Assembly: GCA_950295325.1 (NCBI GenBank)
Contig: OX485805.1
Coordinates: forward strand, 57,250,758-57,314,757
DNA length: 64,000 nucleotides
Direction of reading: 5' to 3'
Source: Polytrichum commune
Taxonomy: Eukaryota; Streptophyta; Polytrichopsida; Polytrichales; Polytrichaceae
Position numbers and translations under genes: made by a program. Below the pieces are notes generated by a model. That model worked only from the letters and a program-made list of their open reading frames with translations, did no database searches and was not told where the DNA came from. Every line of letters starts with the position of its first letter. The first letter of the stretch is position 1. This document shows positions 12,159-22,219 of the stretch, in pieces.

Positions 12159-12245
12159 CAGACTCGAGTACCAAGGAATACATCATACGCTCGAATGCGG
12201 TCCATGCCAATCTCGTTAAGGTCGTCAAGTTGCTCAATTCCCTTG
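12159..12245 (-). pseudogene. NFS2 pseudogene, possible C-terminal fragment
   Basis: Reads LNEIGMDRIRAYDVFLGT, resembling the YLxxIGMxRIxxYExxLG helix of the family. The exon between this and MPPF (metal-independent GTPAIGEA region) was not found. Confidence 0.5.
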
Positions 12246-12726
12246 ACATGTCGCATATCCATTCTAGAATGCAACACTTCCTTAATCAAGACCTCTGGTG
12301 ATTCACTATCCCCGATAACATATGTGACCCATGTGAGTGGATATCAAATGCTCAGCTGTACTAATCAGTGAATTTGGGTTGAGATAATATTGGGCGATGA
12401 TACAAAGAGCCTTGACGAGGATATTGCACTGTGAATCCACTCAACTAACTGTGTGGGTGGCCTGGCGTATGTCAAATGAACAAGAAAAACATTAGTAATC
12501 ATCTCTCCTCTTCCTGCACAGCAATTACATTATGTGACTAATAAGACAGTTTGGGACTAAAATCTGCATCCATTCAGTCATGACCCTGCATTTCAATTAT
12601 ATATCTATATAAACAATAGAAACAAAAAATGAAAAATTGATTGTGATATTGAATTACATCCCACAAGAAAATGAATCAGCACACAAGCATGCAAGGTCCA
12701 GTTACATCGAACGTGAAGTAACTACC

Positions 12727-12812
12727 TCGAAATGGTGGCATATCATCAAGAATTTCCATCTTGCCACAAAGGAATCCTACACCTATGCAAAATGTGCCAA
12801 GAGTAGGACATG
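12727..12812 (-). pseudogene. NFS2 pseudogene, GFLCGK...MPPF exon remnant
   Basis: Reads GVGFLCGKMEILDDMPPFRG, the segment that normally follows SSHK-MCGPT. The MCGPT part is scrambled. The donor GAG|GTAGTT fits the family boundary before GGEM. Confidence 0.65.
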
Positions 12813-13008
12813 AGATTCCATGGACCCATTTCAACATTCTCTGTTATAATGCATGCAGGAGACCAACATGAATATGATAGCAAAGATTTCTTAATATGGC
12901 ACTTCAACTCCTTCAAGATTTAGTCCCAATTCACAGGATGGACTTCAGAGTTCACTCCATGATTCTGAGTGATGAATTGAACTCTTGGCGAATGGGTTTT
13001 GCCTCTAC

Positions 13009-13146
13009 TTTGTGGGATGATGCAACCAGAAAGTCAATGCCCAAGGCTTGCACATCCACAGGCATATGTGGTACACTCTGACACTCGTCCACTAGAACCA
13101 AAATTTTGCGCCCACTCCACTATATCAACAATAGAGTTCATACATC
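13009..13146 (-). pseudogene. NFS2 pseudogene, [11 protein letters not shown]...SSHK exon
   Basis: The acceptor is GTGCAACAG and the donor CACAAA|GTAGAG. It contains the PLP-binding lysine context SSHK. A short deletion after NFG shifts the frame into [17 protein letters not shown]. Confidence 0.8.
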
Positions 13147-13252
13147 CTGTTGCACGCAGAAAATTCAGGCATACCCTTGTCAAAACATTAGCATAACCCT
13201 CTTGAAATCTGCGAGTCGTGTTAACCGTATGAAGTAAAATTGTCGAACACAC

Positions 13253-13439
13253 CCAAAATGTTGGAGACATGGAATAAGGACACAATCTTGATCCTCTCAT
13301 TAAGAAATTCCTTGAGATGCTCCAGATCTAAAGTCTCATCAGGTATCAGATGCACAAATCTCAAGACCGCTCCTGTCTTTTGCCCTCATAACTGCCACGG
13401 AACTAAGCTGCTGTGATGCTTAGCCACACTCAATAACAT
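13253..13439 (-). pseudogene. NFS2 pseudogene, SVAKHHS...SNILG exon
   Basis: The acceptor is GTTGCACAG and the donor TTGG|GTGTGT. It keeps the catalytic-region histidine pair (AKHHSS). One in-frame TGA follows WQL. Confidence 0.8.
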
Positions 13440-13849
13440 CTGTGCAACATAAATAAAACAGGGACTCTTTCGCAATACCAAACCCAAAACCTTCGATACA
13501 GTGGATTCCAAATTACCACTGATGGCGGCTTTACGAGGGCTGCGGGTAGCCATGCAAGAAACACTGTATTGTTTAATTTCAAGAACTACTAAGGTCATTC
13601 ATCCAGGGGGGTCAATTTTAGGAATTCTCTAGATTGTAACAGAAGATATGTCGAGGGTTTGGGATGGAGGTGATAGGTTTAGGCCTCTCACCTCGTCTCC
13701 TTCCACTAATGCGTTTTGACTGCGTTAATGTCAACTTATTGAGCACAAAGAATGTCACAAACAGGACACTTTCTCTCAGTGGAAACTTAGAATGTCACAA
13801 AGTGGACAAATGAATGTGACATTAAATCCACTGGATTCCAGCAGTGTTC

Positions 13850-13998
13850 CTTGATGTTGGCCATGCCTCATGAACATGCGACAAGGTTAATTGGCCTCAC
13901 TTGCATTGCGAGTAAACACAATATCTCGATCGCTAGGTGCGTTGATGAAACTTGCCACCTTTTTCTTGGCTAAATCAAATCCATCTGCTGCTTTTGCA
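13850..13998 (-). pseudogene. NFS2 pseudogene, AKAADGFD...MANIKE exon
   Basis: Starts after a TTCTTTCAG acceptor and joins in phase to the previous exon. It has a +1 base between SEA and INLVA, and TGA where a tryptophan is expected before GMANIKE. The donor is unclear. Confidence 0.78.
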
Positions 13999-14258
13999 CT
14001 GAAAGAATGCCACCAGAAGGAAAGATAAAGAAAAGAAGTCTATTGAATGTAGGGATACTGGGGGGTCGTCCATCCTAAGTATTCTCAGAAATGCAGTGAG
14101 AAGACAGAACGTACTTGGTGACCTTTCACATCTTTAACGCATAAACTTGTGAAACTACGAGAATCATTCAAACATATAATGGCTGAAAGGGGAAATAAAG
14201 CTTCATGCATTTTGTAGGTGTTTCTAATTTCTGAAGCGAGTTGAAGTAAAAGATTAAC

Positions 14259-14421
14259 CTTAAGGTATGACATACACCACAATGAACATCTGAGTTGTAG
14301 CCAAGTTCGTAATATTCTCGGAATGCACTGAAAATATAAATTGGGTTTTAGGATGTTGCACTATTATCTAAATATACACAAGCCTAGACCCGTTGACGTC
14401 CGAAACCAGACACTGAACGCA
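14259..14421 (-). pseudogene. NFS2 pseudogene, first recognisable exon
   Basis: Encodes the substrate-fold start (NGSRLVY, LDNSATS) and REYYELGYNSDVHCG. The acceptor CTTACAG lies just before it, and the donor is AAG|GTTAAT at its end. A 2-base insertion and an ochre codon sit in the LDNAATSQKP-type motif, and the expected VHRG arginine is Cys. Confidence 0.8.
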
Positions 14422-14604
14422 CTGTAAGTCTAATTCGGACCCACATTCAGGCAATGTTGCCATAGCGGGGAGTTACATGTTGTCTGTAATCGTGGCTTTA
14501 TTTCTCTGAAGTGCTAGAATTCATGATTTTCTCGCGCTCGTGTGCTAAAACTATTGCCCTTCATGATACCCATACAAACTGACATGGGTAAAAGATTGCT
14601 AGTT

Positions 14605-15180
14605 TCATGAGCGAAACAAATTATGATACGACATATTGTTCCAGGAGTGAAAACATACGGGTAGTTTTGCCAATCTCCTTGCAGTACTCACTTGGTGTTC
14701 CCTTTTAAACATGATCATTGAACTGCTTTTGCAATTCACAATGTTGTTCGCATCAAGTTCCTTACCATCCAAACTTTTAAATGCTTTGCTTATATTCCCT
14801 TTATAAATCTCATTCTCACTCATCCACTGCATCACTGTTCCCAATCCAGTGGTCGGCAACACCACATCACATCCATCCAGCAAGAGACCCAAACCCTGGA
14901 ACACTTCTTCATCTTTACTTTGAAAAGAAATGACATCAACAAGATTCCAATGCAAGAAAATCGAAAGACAAGTGAGGAATGAGCAAGATTCGAGAGTCTC
15001 TTCACACCTCACAAGACTCCACAAGATTTCACGAGCAATCAGGCATTGATTGCAAAGCAACAAAGACCAGCATTTGAATTCCATATTTCTCAAATCAAAA
15101 GCAACCCAAGATTGAAGGTTATCAGTCGGGACTGATGAGAAGAGCGTTGAATTTGGTAAGAAGTTTGAGGTTGTTGCCAA
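14605..15180 (-). CDS. 191-codon open frame of unknown function, possibly an exon
   Basis: This is the longest uninterrupted frame in the window, unusually long for DNA this AT-rich, so it is either coding or recently was. The product would start MATTSNFLPN. It is rich in Leu, Ser and Cys, with a central helical stretch (residues about 45-105: leucine-rich, WSLVRCEETLES, LGLLLDGCDVVL) that could be HEAT/ARM-like, but I do not recognise a family. No signal peptide or membrane segment is obvious. It lies on the same strand and about 180 bases upstream of the NFS2 pseudogene, yet does not resemble an NFS2 N-terminus. It may be an exon of a separate broken or intact gene. Confidence 0.4.
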   Translation of the reverse strand: MATTSNFLPNSTLFSSVPTDNLQSWVAFDLRNMEFKCWSLLLCNQCLIAREILWSLVRCEETLESCSFLTCLSIFLHWNLVDVISFQSKDEEVFQGLGLLLDGCDVVLPTTGLGTVMQWMSENEIYKGNISKAFKSLDGKELDANNIVNCKSSSMIMFKREHQVSTARRLAKLPVCFHSWNNMSYHNLFRS

Positions 15181-16379
15181 ATTCTAAACAACAAAAAATT
15201 GAACCAGGGATAAAAATGTACATCATCGGACGACCCCAAAAAGAGAGGTGATGTAGTCATGCTACATGGTGCTATTTTTATAGCACACCCTAATCTTCGA
15301 AAATATAGTCCCATGATGATGTCTTCATCATATCAAACACTACGAAAGTAACAATCTATTGTCTTATATGATGTTATTTGCTCATGTTGGAAATTGGCAT
15401 CTTGTTCAATTTGTTCATAAAAAGGTCGCATGTTCATCACATTTGCAACTAAAAAGTTCGAAGAATGCAAAATTTAATAGTAACAGGCTTCAGGAAGCTT
15501 GATTATTGTTGTGGGCTAGCCATCCACATCTTTCTCTTCCACTGGCTCTTCATTCAAATCTAATCCCAAATGGACTTCTTTACCCCATGGCAAATCCACA
15601 AACTCGGCCATGCCTTCAACACATCCCTCCCGTCACACCATTCAAGATTAAACCTAGGCTGCAAGAACAATCTCTGCAATTGCAAGTCATTGATCGATTG
15701 CAAGATTCAAGAGATGATTACCCCCTAATCTGAATCAATCAACAATTATCACTCCCCTAGCCCAGCTCTGAATCTAAACCTAATATGGAAAGGAGAGGAA
15801 TCCTTATACCCAAGACCCCTAACTCAGCTAATTTTTCTTCATTTTGTACTTGGAAAAGCTCCCCAATCCCAAGCACATTCTTAGTGTGGGTCCCACCACG
15901 TATGCACAACAATTAACTCAATTATATGACAAATGATAGAGGTAGTTATTAGAGTAATTATAAAGTAATGAATCAGAGTGCCATCCATGCTATTAGAATG
16001 ATCGCTACATGACATACATACCCAATACTTAAACAATTAATCGGTTAAGCAACGCACTTGAAACTAGCCATATTTTATAATTAAAAATCACAATCATTAT
16101 ACAAAGTGGTGAACTTGGTCCAAGAATATTGAATACAAAGTGTAATATTTACTATTTTATGTTATCTCTAAGAGTCAAACAATATATGTATACATGAACA
16201 AATTGATATTATAATCAATATAAATAATAATAAATAATAACTTCAATGTTTTGACACCGACATGCAATATCCAGTCACCAACTCATGTCCACTCCTACGT
16301 GAGAGTGGGAGGCGTGGAGGTGGCTTAGTGTCTACTTGCCAAATTGACATAAATAAATGTTGAAATGAATAATACAATA
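15181..16379. other. Intergenic; no gene recognised
   Basis: A 75-codon plus frame (15506-15733) and a 74-codon minus frame overlapping the previous entry have no family motifs. Base composition becomes strongly AT-rich after 15900. Confidence 0.45.
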
Positions 16380-16790
16380 AAATTATTTATAATGAAAAGC
16401 AATTGAAACCAGGGGTTTAGTCCCGCACCTTGAGTTTATGAGAATTGACACAAAGTCATCAAAGTGTCTTAAAGCTTTAATTACCATACACAAAACGTAG
16501 TGCAAGGCTATTAAAAAGCATATTCCTATCTTTGTTTGACCAGGAAGGGTGGACCAAGCTAGCCTTGCATAGGCCAATCCATGATTTAAGACAGTGAGTC
16601 CCATGTGCATACCCTAATTTAGATCCTAAATCCTCTTGTAGTTTGAGATGTGAAAAGAGGAGGTCCCAAAATTTTCACCCAACTTTCAAAACATGCTCCA
16701 ATATACGACAAGCTCTCAATAGAAAGGTTCCATAAATAAGGATAAAAACCACGGTTTTGCCCCTCTTCTAAGGGACTTTTACGAATAACT
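16380..16790 (-). repeat. Dispersed repeat 'R2', copy 1
   Basis: Shares with 33440-33870 (opposite strand) the block GAGCATGTTTTGAAAGT, then GGGTGAAA, ACCTCCTCTT, and a coding-like stretch reading LAYARL-W in both copies (TTGGCCTATGCAAGG). It could be a decayed transposon protein region; family not identified. Confidence 0.6.
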
Positions 16791-17154
16791 CTAATCACCC
16801 ATAGGGATCCTTGAAAACCAAGTATTTGGAGGGAGATCAAAAGTTTTCCAAAGGACACCAAGATAACTCAATGATCTTCTTCACACACCAAATAGAGTTG
16901 AATTTATCAAGAATGCACATATGAGCTACAGGATGAGTCTTAATATAGATACTCTTGTTGAATGTTTTGCAAATCATTGCAAATATCTAAGTCAACAAGA
17001 GATCTAACATGACTTAGTGCAAGTTTGGCACATGCCACTCCATCCACATTCATAAATTATGATAGATTTGGTGGTCATATGTGTAGTGTGACCTACCCTT
17101 TGCATTTGTATAGTGTGGTCCAAATTATACACTATCATGTACGAAAATAGCATG

Positions 17155-17373
17155 CAACGCTACACTAAATATTGTATTTAGTGTTACTTACTATTCAGAA
17201 TTACGCAAGACTATAACTATTTTATGTATTTCTCATTTTTTGTCGACAAACGTCGAATTGCTTGTTTGGACATTATAGAACATTAACAACTTTACTTCTT
17301 TAAAAAGTTACATTCGTAGTACAATGATATAGCATTGTGTAACTCCAAATAGTAAGTGCTTTAGTGTAGATAC
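17155..17373. mobile_element. Short MITE with family B-type ends
   Basis: About 215 bp. Inverted ends read GTATTTAGTGTTACTTACTA (left) and TAGTAAGTGCTTTAGTGTAG (right), with a further inverted pair inside (ATTACGCAA / TTGTGTAA-like). AT-rich interior, no coding. Confidence 0.65.
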
Positions 17374-17591
17374 ACTTGAATCTTCAACCACTCACTAGGT
17401 TCTCATTCTTCCACTTTTAAATATAAGTAAGCTATTGATTAAAAGCAATTGCGAATGCAAATCCAACGAGCACCAACTTACTTTTTAAGTTCAACAATTG
17501 AGGGAGAAAATAATATTTTTTAAAAATTAAAAAATTAAAAAAGATGACGTATCATCCCGAGTCACTTCCTTGTCGTGAAACCACCACATTT

Positions 17592-17820
17592 CTAGTACAA
17601 TGTTTATGGTATTTAGTGTCACTTACTATTCGGAGATACATGGTGCTATAGCTACTACTGAAAATGTAAAATTTTACCAAGCAAAGTCATTCATGGTCTA
17701 CAATGTCCGAACAACCTACTCAACTTTTGTGAGTAAAAATTGAAGTCAAAAGTACGAAGTTCTTGCATTGTCTAATTCCATATAGTAAGTGCCACTAAAT
17801 ATCATAAACGGTGGAGTGTT
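17592..17820. mobile_element. Short MITE with family B-type ends, second copy
   Basis: About 228 bp. Left end TTTATGGTATTTAGTGTCAC and right end GTGCCACTAAATATCATAAA are inverted complements with few mismatches. Only about 220 bp separate it from the similar element at 17155. Confidence 0.7.
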
Positions 17821-18118
17821 ATGTGCTCATGACATCTACCCCATAATTTTAGTGTCAGGTTTTGAGGGATATTTTTATTTGAGGCTCTATATTGTGTGCA
17901 AAGGCCAACTACCAAGAATGTGAATGAAACATTAATGAGTTGTTCATCCATCCATCCATGTTTTGGATGAAACTCTTAACTGCTCCAAGTTGCCACATCG
18001 CAGTTGGCTAGCGAGAATCAGTTAGAGCCACACCGTTCGTGGCCCCATTTAAGGTACATCGACATGGGTCCTAAATGGCTACTTTTCTTTTTTCTTTCTT
18101 TTTACATGCCCAATTCTA

Positions 18119-18194
18119 GATAGATAGATAGATAGAAACTCCGGTCCTCTTTCGAGGCCGGCGTGAATAGAGTGTCTGTTCGTCTTGACTAAAA
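18119..18194 (-). mobile_element. 76-bp 3'-end-only insertion of SINE family Y
   Basis: On the minus strand it reads ...CACTCTATTCACGCCGGC... GGACCGGAGTTTC then (TATC)n. A perfect 11-bp direct repeat, GCCCAATTCTA, lies at 18108-18118 and 18195-18205. It is a truncated copy of the 3' part of the 3121-3504 element. Confidence 0.85.
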
Positions 18195-18205
18195 GCCCAA
18201 TTCTA

Positions 18206-18742
18206 CTACTAAGGGTATAGAACAAATCCGGCTCAACGCCGTAAGGTAGATATGAGGAAAACGGTATGAAAATAAGTTGATATGGCCAGAAAGAGTGGTT
18301 TTGTGCAATATTTTTTGAAGATGGAGTAGAGGAAATGATGAGGAATGCAAGTTGTTTCGTAATTTTATTTCCTGTAAATAATTAGTTACATTTTCTCAAA
18401 GAGGCATGTAAGTTTAAACCCCTATTTCTACACTAGAGTCTCCCTTATCTGAGGATCAAAATAATCTACTCTGCATACAAATGCACATGAAACGGTTAAC
18501 TCAATGGCACCCAAAAGTGATCGCAAGTGGTGTGAAACAACATTTGTCTAACCAATCATTGCATCCCACCTATTATTGCATCCTTCTTAGGCCACCACTT
18601 TTACAATCAACCATTTTGGGCCCACACGATAATTGTTCTACCTCCACTCCACGAGTTATTGATATTTAGTGTATGTGTTTATATTTAGTGTATTAGACAC
18701 TAAATAGGATATTTAGTGTAGTATACTCCTTGCGCAATTGTA
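18206..18742. repeat. Intergenic with a shared degenerate block
   Basis: 18330-18440 (GAATGCAAGTTGTTTC then a CACTAGAGTCTCCCT-like block) resembles 50605-50725. At 18660-18720 there are repeated 'ATTTAGTGTA' motifs like MITE ends. No gene seen. Confidence 0.45.
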
Positions 18743-18757
18743 CCTGGTCCCTAGTAT

Positions 18758-19014
18758 ATAAATAAATAACCAACGTCAGGCAATCCGATGTGAAGTTGAG
18801 CCCATTGGTTCTACCTTGCTCAAGAATCCTCTTGGTGCAGGGTGGGGTTTATTGCCTACCTTGCGGTGGGTGGGCTCTTGACTTCGTACCTACCTAGCTA
18901 GTTTTAATCTGTCACGTAAAGTGAAGATTTCACAGCGGGAATCGAACCGCCGACCACTCCATTTGGAAATATATACCTCTCCACTATCACCCAGTAGTTT
19001 AGGGTCATCTTGGA
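18758..19014 (-). mobile_element. tRNA-derived SINE, family 'T', copy 1
   Basis: Read on the minus strand, it has box B GGTTCGATTCC at complement 18938-18948, a perfect match to the polymerase III consensus, followed by a body and a (TTAT)n tail (plus-strand ATAAATAAATAACC). The 15-bp target duplication CCT(G/A)GTCCCTAGTAT is at 18743-18757 and 19015-19029, with one mismatch. It shares nearly its whole length with copies at 27436 and 62061. Confidence 0.88.
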
Positions 19015-19029
19015 CCTAGTCCCTAGTAT

Positions 19030-20400
19030 TATACTAGTGTGGGCACTTTATTGTAGACAAAAACTCGTTTCGCATGTTTGCAATCACAAAAGCACTTATG
19101 TCATTGTAAGTTCATTCCGGGGATGTGATACATGTGAAACTATGGAGATGAAGGCCTTGTATAAGATAGATGGACCCATTTTTGTTACATGTAAAGCAAT
19201 TCCACATAAGTTTAGTATAAGTGTGATATTGGAGCAGTTTTTCATAGGTATGGAAATTGATATCACGAGATTTCCACAAAAACGTCACAAATTATTTCCA
19301 ATTTTCAAAATTATCGTAAATTTTCAAAGACAAGGTTCTCTCCCAACCCGTATTCATAGCATAGACCTACTTATTTCCAATAATTGGGAGAAGAAAACTT
19401 CAATACAATCAATGCCGTTTACAAGGAACCCTAAAACCATGCCTTCTTGACTTGCTTTTTCCATCACGTCGTACCTGTAAAACTTCAAGGCCTTTTCCAC
19501 CATGCTAGAAAATGACAACTGCATGTGTTGAAATTTCACGGCTTTAGAGGACCCTATGTATTAAGATTTAGGGGGGGGGGTATCGGGAATGGGCTTGTCT
19601 ACCATAGAGTATAAGCAAGAACGGAATATCAATAGAATTGCCAAATAGGAGACCCTTAACAATCAAATGAGCGGTAGAAGAATATACAACATATGCACTT
19701 AGACCATCATATGTGTTATTGATGTCCATAATTGTTTTTTTAAACATGTCATACATATTGAACAAGAAAATGGCACGTATATTATTTGCCTTGCTTTCTA
19801 CAGCCCGTCTTAAACCCGTGCAGTGAATTGCAATAGTTCCGTTGTAATGACACCTTTGGTTTTAGAGCCGGGTCCACTTGTCTTCGTCATTGTGTCATTT
19901 ATAAGAGAGTGCAAAATCGCTCATTGGAGACCATGTGTTGCTTTTCAACGTCTTACCACCACAAAGAAAGCTATGAAGCTTCTCATACAGTCACTATGGG
20001 AGTTGGTGAGATGCAACTCTCAAGTGAGCAATGAGAATGGCCACCTAAGGATCCAAACGTCATAATTTACTAGTCTATTATGTCATAGGGCTAGTCAGTG
20101 GTCCTGGGCAGTAGGAGCAGTCCCTCTTGATAAGGAAGTGCACCTTTTTCCAAATTGTATTGTTGTCGATAAGGATTTTTCATTTCACTAATAGTAACTT
20201 TGTTGGATGCAATGTATTGCGGTTTCACCAATACATACAAGATAATAACTCCTATCAAGATGAAAACTCTTCCATTGGTGTGGGCCAATTGTTGGTCCTG
20301 GTGTGAGCATGGTATTAGCAAGTGTATGGAGCTGACTAATCTTGTCTTGATTAGACTTGTCACAATAGGTAGTGTCACACCTATTGTAGAGTCAAGTTAA
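19030..20400. other. Intergenic with long but unrecognised open frames
   Basis: Plus frame 19010-19450 (146 codons) begins inside the SINE and therefore cannot be an old gene as written. Minus frames 19354-19539 and 20091-20378 show no recognisable family. A G-run lies at 19570-19579. Confidence 0.4.
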
Positions 20401-21317
20401 GTATAGTAAATGACAACATACATCCCTATCCAGGGTCTTGATAATCTCTTAGTGTAATGTTATGTATGTCATCGTGTATATATATCCTCTGTTAAGTAAA
20501 CACTTGTAGTGACTCCTGTTCAGTATTCAGAACATCATCTACAAGTCATTTCACAATTTCTACTGAGTCATGTATGTGACCAGTTTCAGGTCTTAGGATA
20601 TTACCCCCAGGCTACCAGTATCCCACGAGCTTTTCAATTCATAGGCAAATATTTCTCCATACTGTGTATAGCTAATATGCAATAAGCCATACAGAGTAAT
20701 GAAACCTCACGTGGTTCTCAAGTCTGCTTAGTGAAAAAGTCTTCTATATTCAAATCTGTCTGGCCAGTTTTGTTCACAGTTGATTGATCCAATCAGCAGT
20801 GCTTGGGTATACTCATATTATTTGTACAATCAGTACAAATAATGTACCCTTTTCTTTACACATTTTTTCATATTTTTTCAGAGAGTAAAAAGGAAAAGGC
20901 AACTGTTAAGATTAACCGAATCCAACATATCTCCCCTATCTGATTATCTCTCACACGGTTAGCACTCCAACCAGGAGAATATAGATACTGATACAATGCT
21001 TGTTGTAATAATTTGTTACGTCCAGTAGCCCTTAAGACGTTTGCAAACTTATCACATATTTAATGTCTTCAACAATTTATTCTGAAGATTATTTTGTGAG
21101 TGCTCAGTACGTAAGAACATGGTACACTTAGTTTTGAGCAACATAACCCATTCAGTTTTTCCTTCATCTCCTTTCTCTTTATAGTTTCTGTCAATCTATA
21201 AAGACTCATTGACTTCGTCTTCAAGTGACCGAACTTTTACAGTAAGCAGCCCTGATGTCTGGAAAGAAGATTATTAGCAAGAATCTACAATAGAAACTCT
21301 CCGCAGTCACTGAGTGA

Positions 21318-21770
21318 TTATATTGTGATTATTTCACCTGAAAGTCTTATATCAGTCCCAAAAACAGGTGGTAAACATTTTGTAGAGTGTTTATGTGGAG
21401 TGTGATTATCAAGAAAGATAGTACCCATCATCAATTTTCTGGGTATCACATAGAGATTTCTAGAACAATTTCTAGAAAGAATTGTGAAGGATGGACAAAT
21501 TTCTTCGGATGGTGCACCGCACTTGTAGAAGAGGTCCTCACCTGTGCCCATGCTCCCCAACATTACCAAGAAATAAGTTAGTAGAGCGTACATCAGGTGT
21601 AAGCGGACCTTCTTACTTGTTATCGATGTCAACAAGGTTATTTCACCTCCTAGGAAGTAGGTATCATTCACCATATTCAATACAAATAGTTGCATATATT
21701 GAAAAGATATATGAACATAAAATCTTGAATCAAGAATATGGTTAGATGGCTGATTATCCCATGTGACCAA
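21318..21770 (-). CDS. 150-codon open frame, unrecognised, low confidence
   Basis: The frame opens with MVTWDNQPSN and has no family motif I know. It lies about 350 bases downstream (minus strand) of a well-formed TATA sequence at 22120-22128 and of a short possible first exon, ATG at 21851 reading MTKSSSSQDEFK before a GT. The 5' part is moderately GC-balanced and free of the repeats seen around it. It could be an exon of an unannotated minus-strand gene, a decayed element, or chance. Confidence 0.22.
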   Translation of the reverse strand: MVTWDNQPSNHILDSRFYVHISFQYMQLFVLNMVNDTYFLGGEITLLTSITSKKVRLHLMYALLTYFLVMLGSMGTGEDLFYKCGAPSEEICPSFTILSRNCSRNLYVIPRKLMMGTIFLDNHTPHKHSTKCLPPVFGTDIRLSGEIITI

Positions 21771-22119
21771 GAAGTGTAGTCTTGTGAATTTTCAGAGAAT
21801 GTTCTGTGGCTACACCTTGAATTCGTCTTGCGATGAGCTAGACTTGGTCATTGTAGAGATGCACTGGGATCTTGACTTACAGTATACAGGTGAATATTTA
21901 CACAGAGTCACAGACTGAAATCACTCAGGCTTCGGACACTTCTATGGAACCGAACTCTCCTGTTGAGAGACTTGTGGTAGCATCACACAGACAGGCAGTA
22001 TCTTACTTGTACGCCGAAGCCTACTCATAAGGGGAACTCAGGCTCGAAGCCTCTGCAGTAATACTCTTACACTAAGATCGAGGAAAGCCTGTCAGATGAT
22101 TTCCTGCCTTCCGGCTCCT

Positions 22120-22128
22120 CTTTTTATA
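22120..22128 (-). promoter_or_regulatory. TATA box candidate
   Basis: TATAAAAAG on the minus strand in non-repeat, more GC-balanced surroundings. It would direct transcription towards 21.8 kb. No confirmed gene follows, so this remains a candidate. Confidence 0.35.
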
Positions 22129-22195
22129 CTTATATTTCGTTTCTTTTTCGGGCAGCCCACAAGGATTTTTTGGGGGAGCCCATAGATCAAGATGT

Positions 22196-22219
22196 AGAGA
22201 GAGAGAGAGAGAGAGAGAG
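22196..22219. repeat. (GA)12 microsatellite
   Basis: Uninterrupted GA dinucleotides. Confidence 0.95.

Larger units (their letters stand above)
12159..14421 (-). pseudogene. NFS2: Broken, intron-containing copy of chloroplast cysteine desulfurase (SufS/NifS-like, NFS2)
   Basis: SufS-type cysteine desulfurases are PLP enzymes that supply sulfur for chloroplast Fe-S clusters. The minus strand keeps the family order: [48 protein letters not shown] then [78 protein letters not shown], and DFLVASSHK with the PLP lysine. A weaker GFLCGKMEILDDMPPF and an EIGMDRIRAY segment follow. Splice borders are still readable, for example TTAAG|GT...CAG|TGC rebuilding a serine codon, so this is a genomic duplicate and not a retrocopy. 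It is dead: a 2-base insertion near 14370, TAA for Gln at 14348-14350, +1 shift near 13892, TGA at 13868-13870, TGA at 13386-13388, a shift near 13095, and loss of the middle C-terminal part. No transit peptide or C-terminal Cys loop was found. Confidence 0.88.

Noticed and set aside
19010-19450. 146-codon plus-strand open frame
   Set aside because: Starts inside the SINE family T copy and its target duplication, has no conserved motif, and cannot predate that insertion as written.
20400-22170. An LTR-like layout (TATA box, then a leader)
   Set aside because: No second copy of the presumed LTR and no gag, protease, integrase or reverse transcriptase motif within reach.
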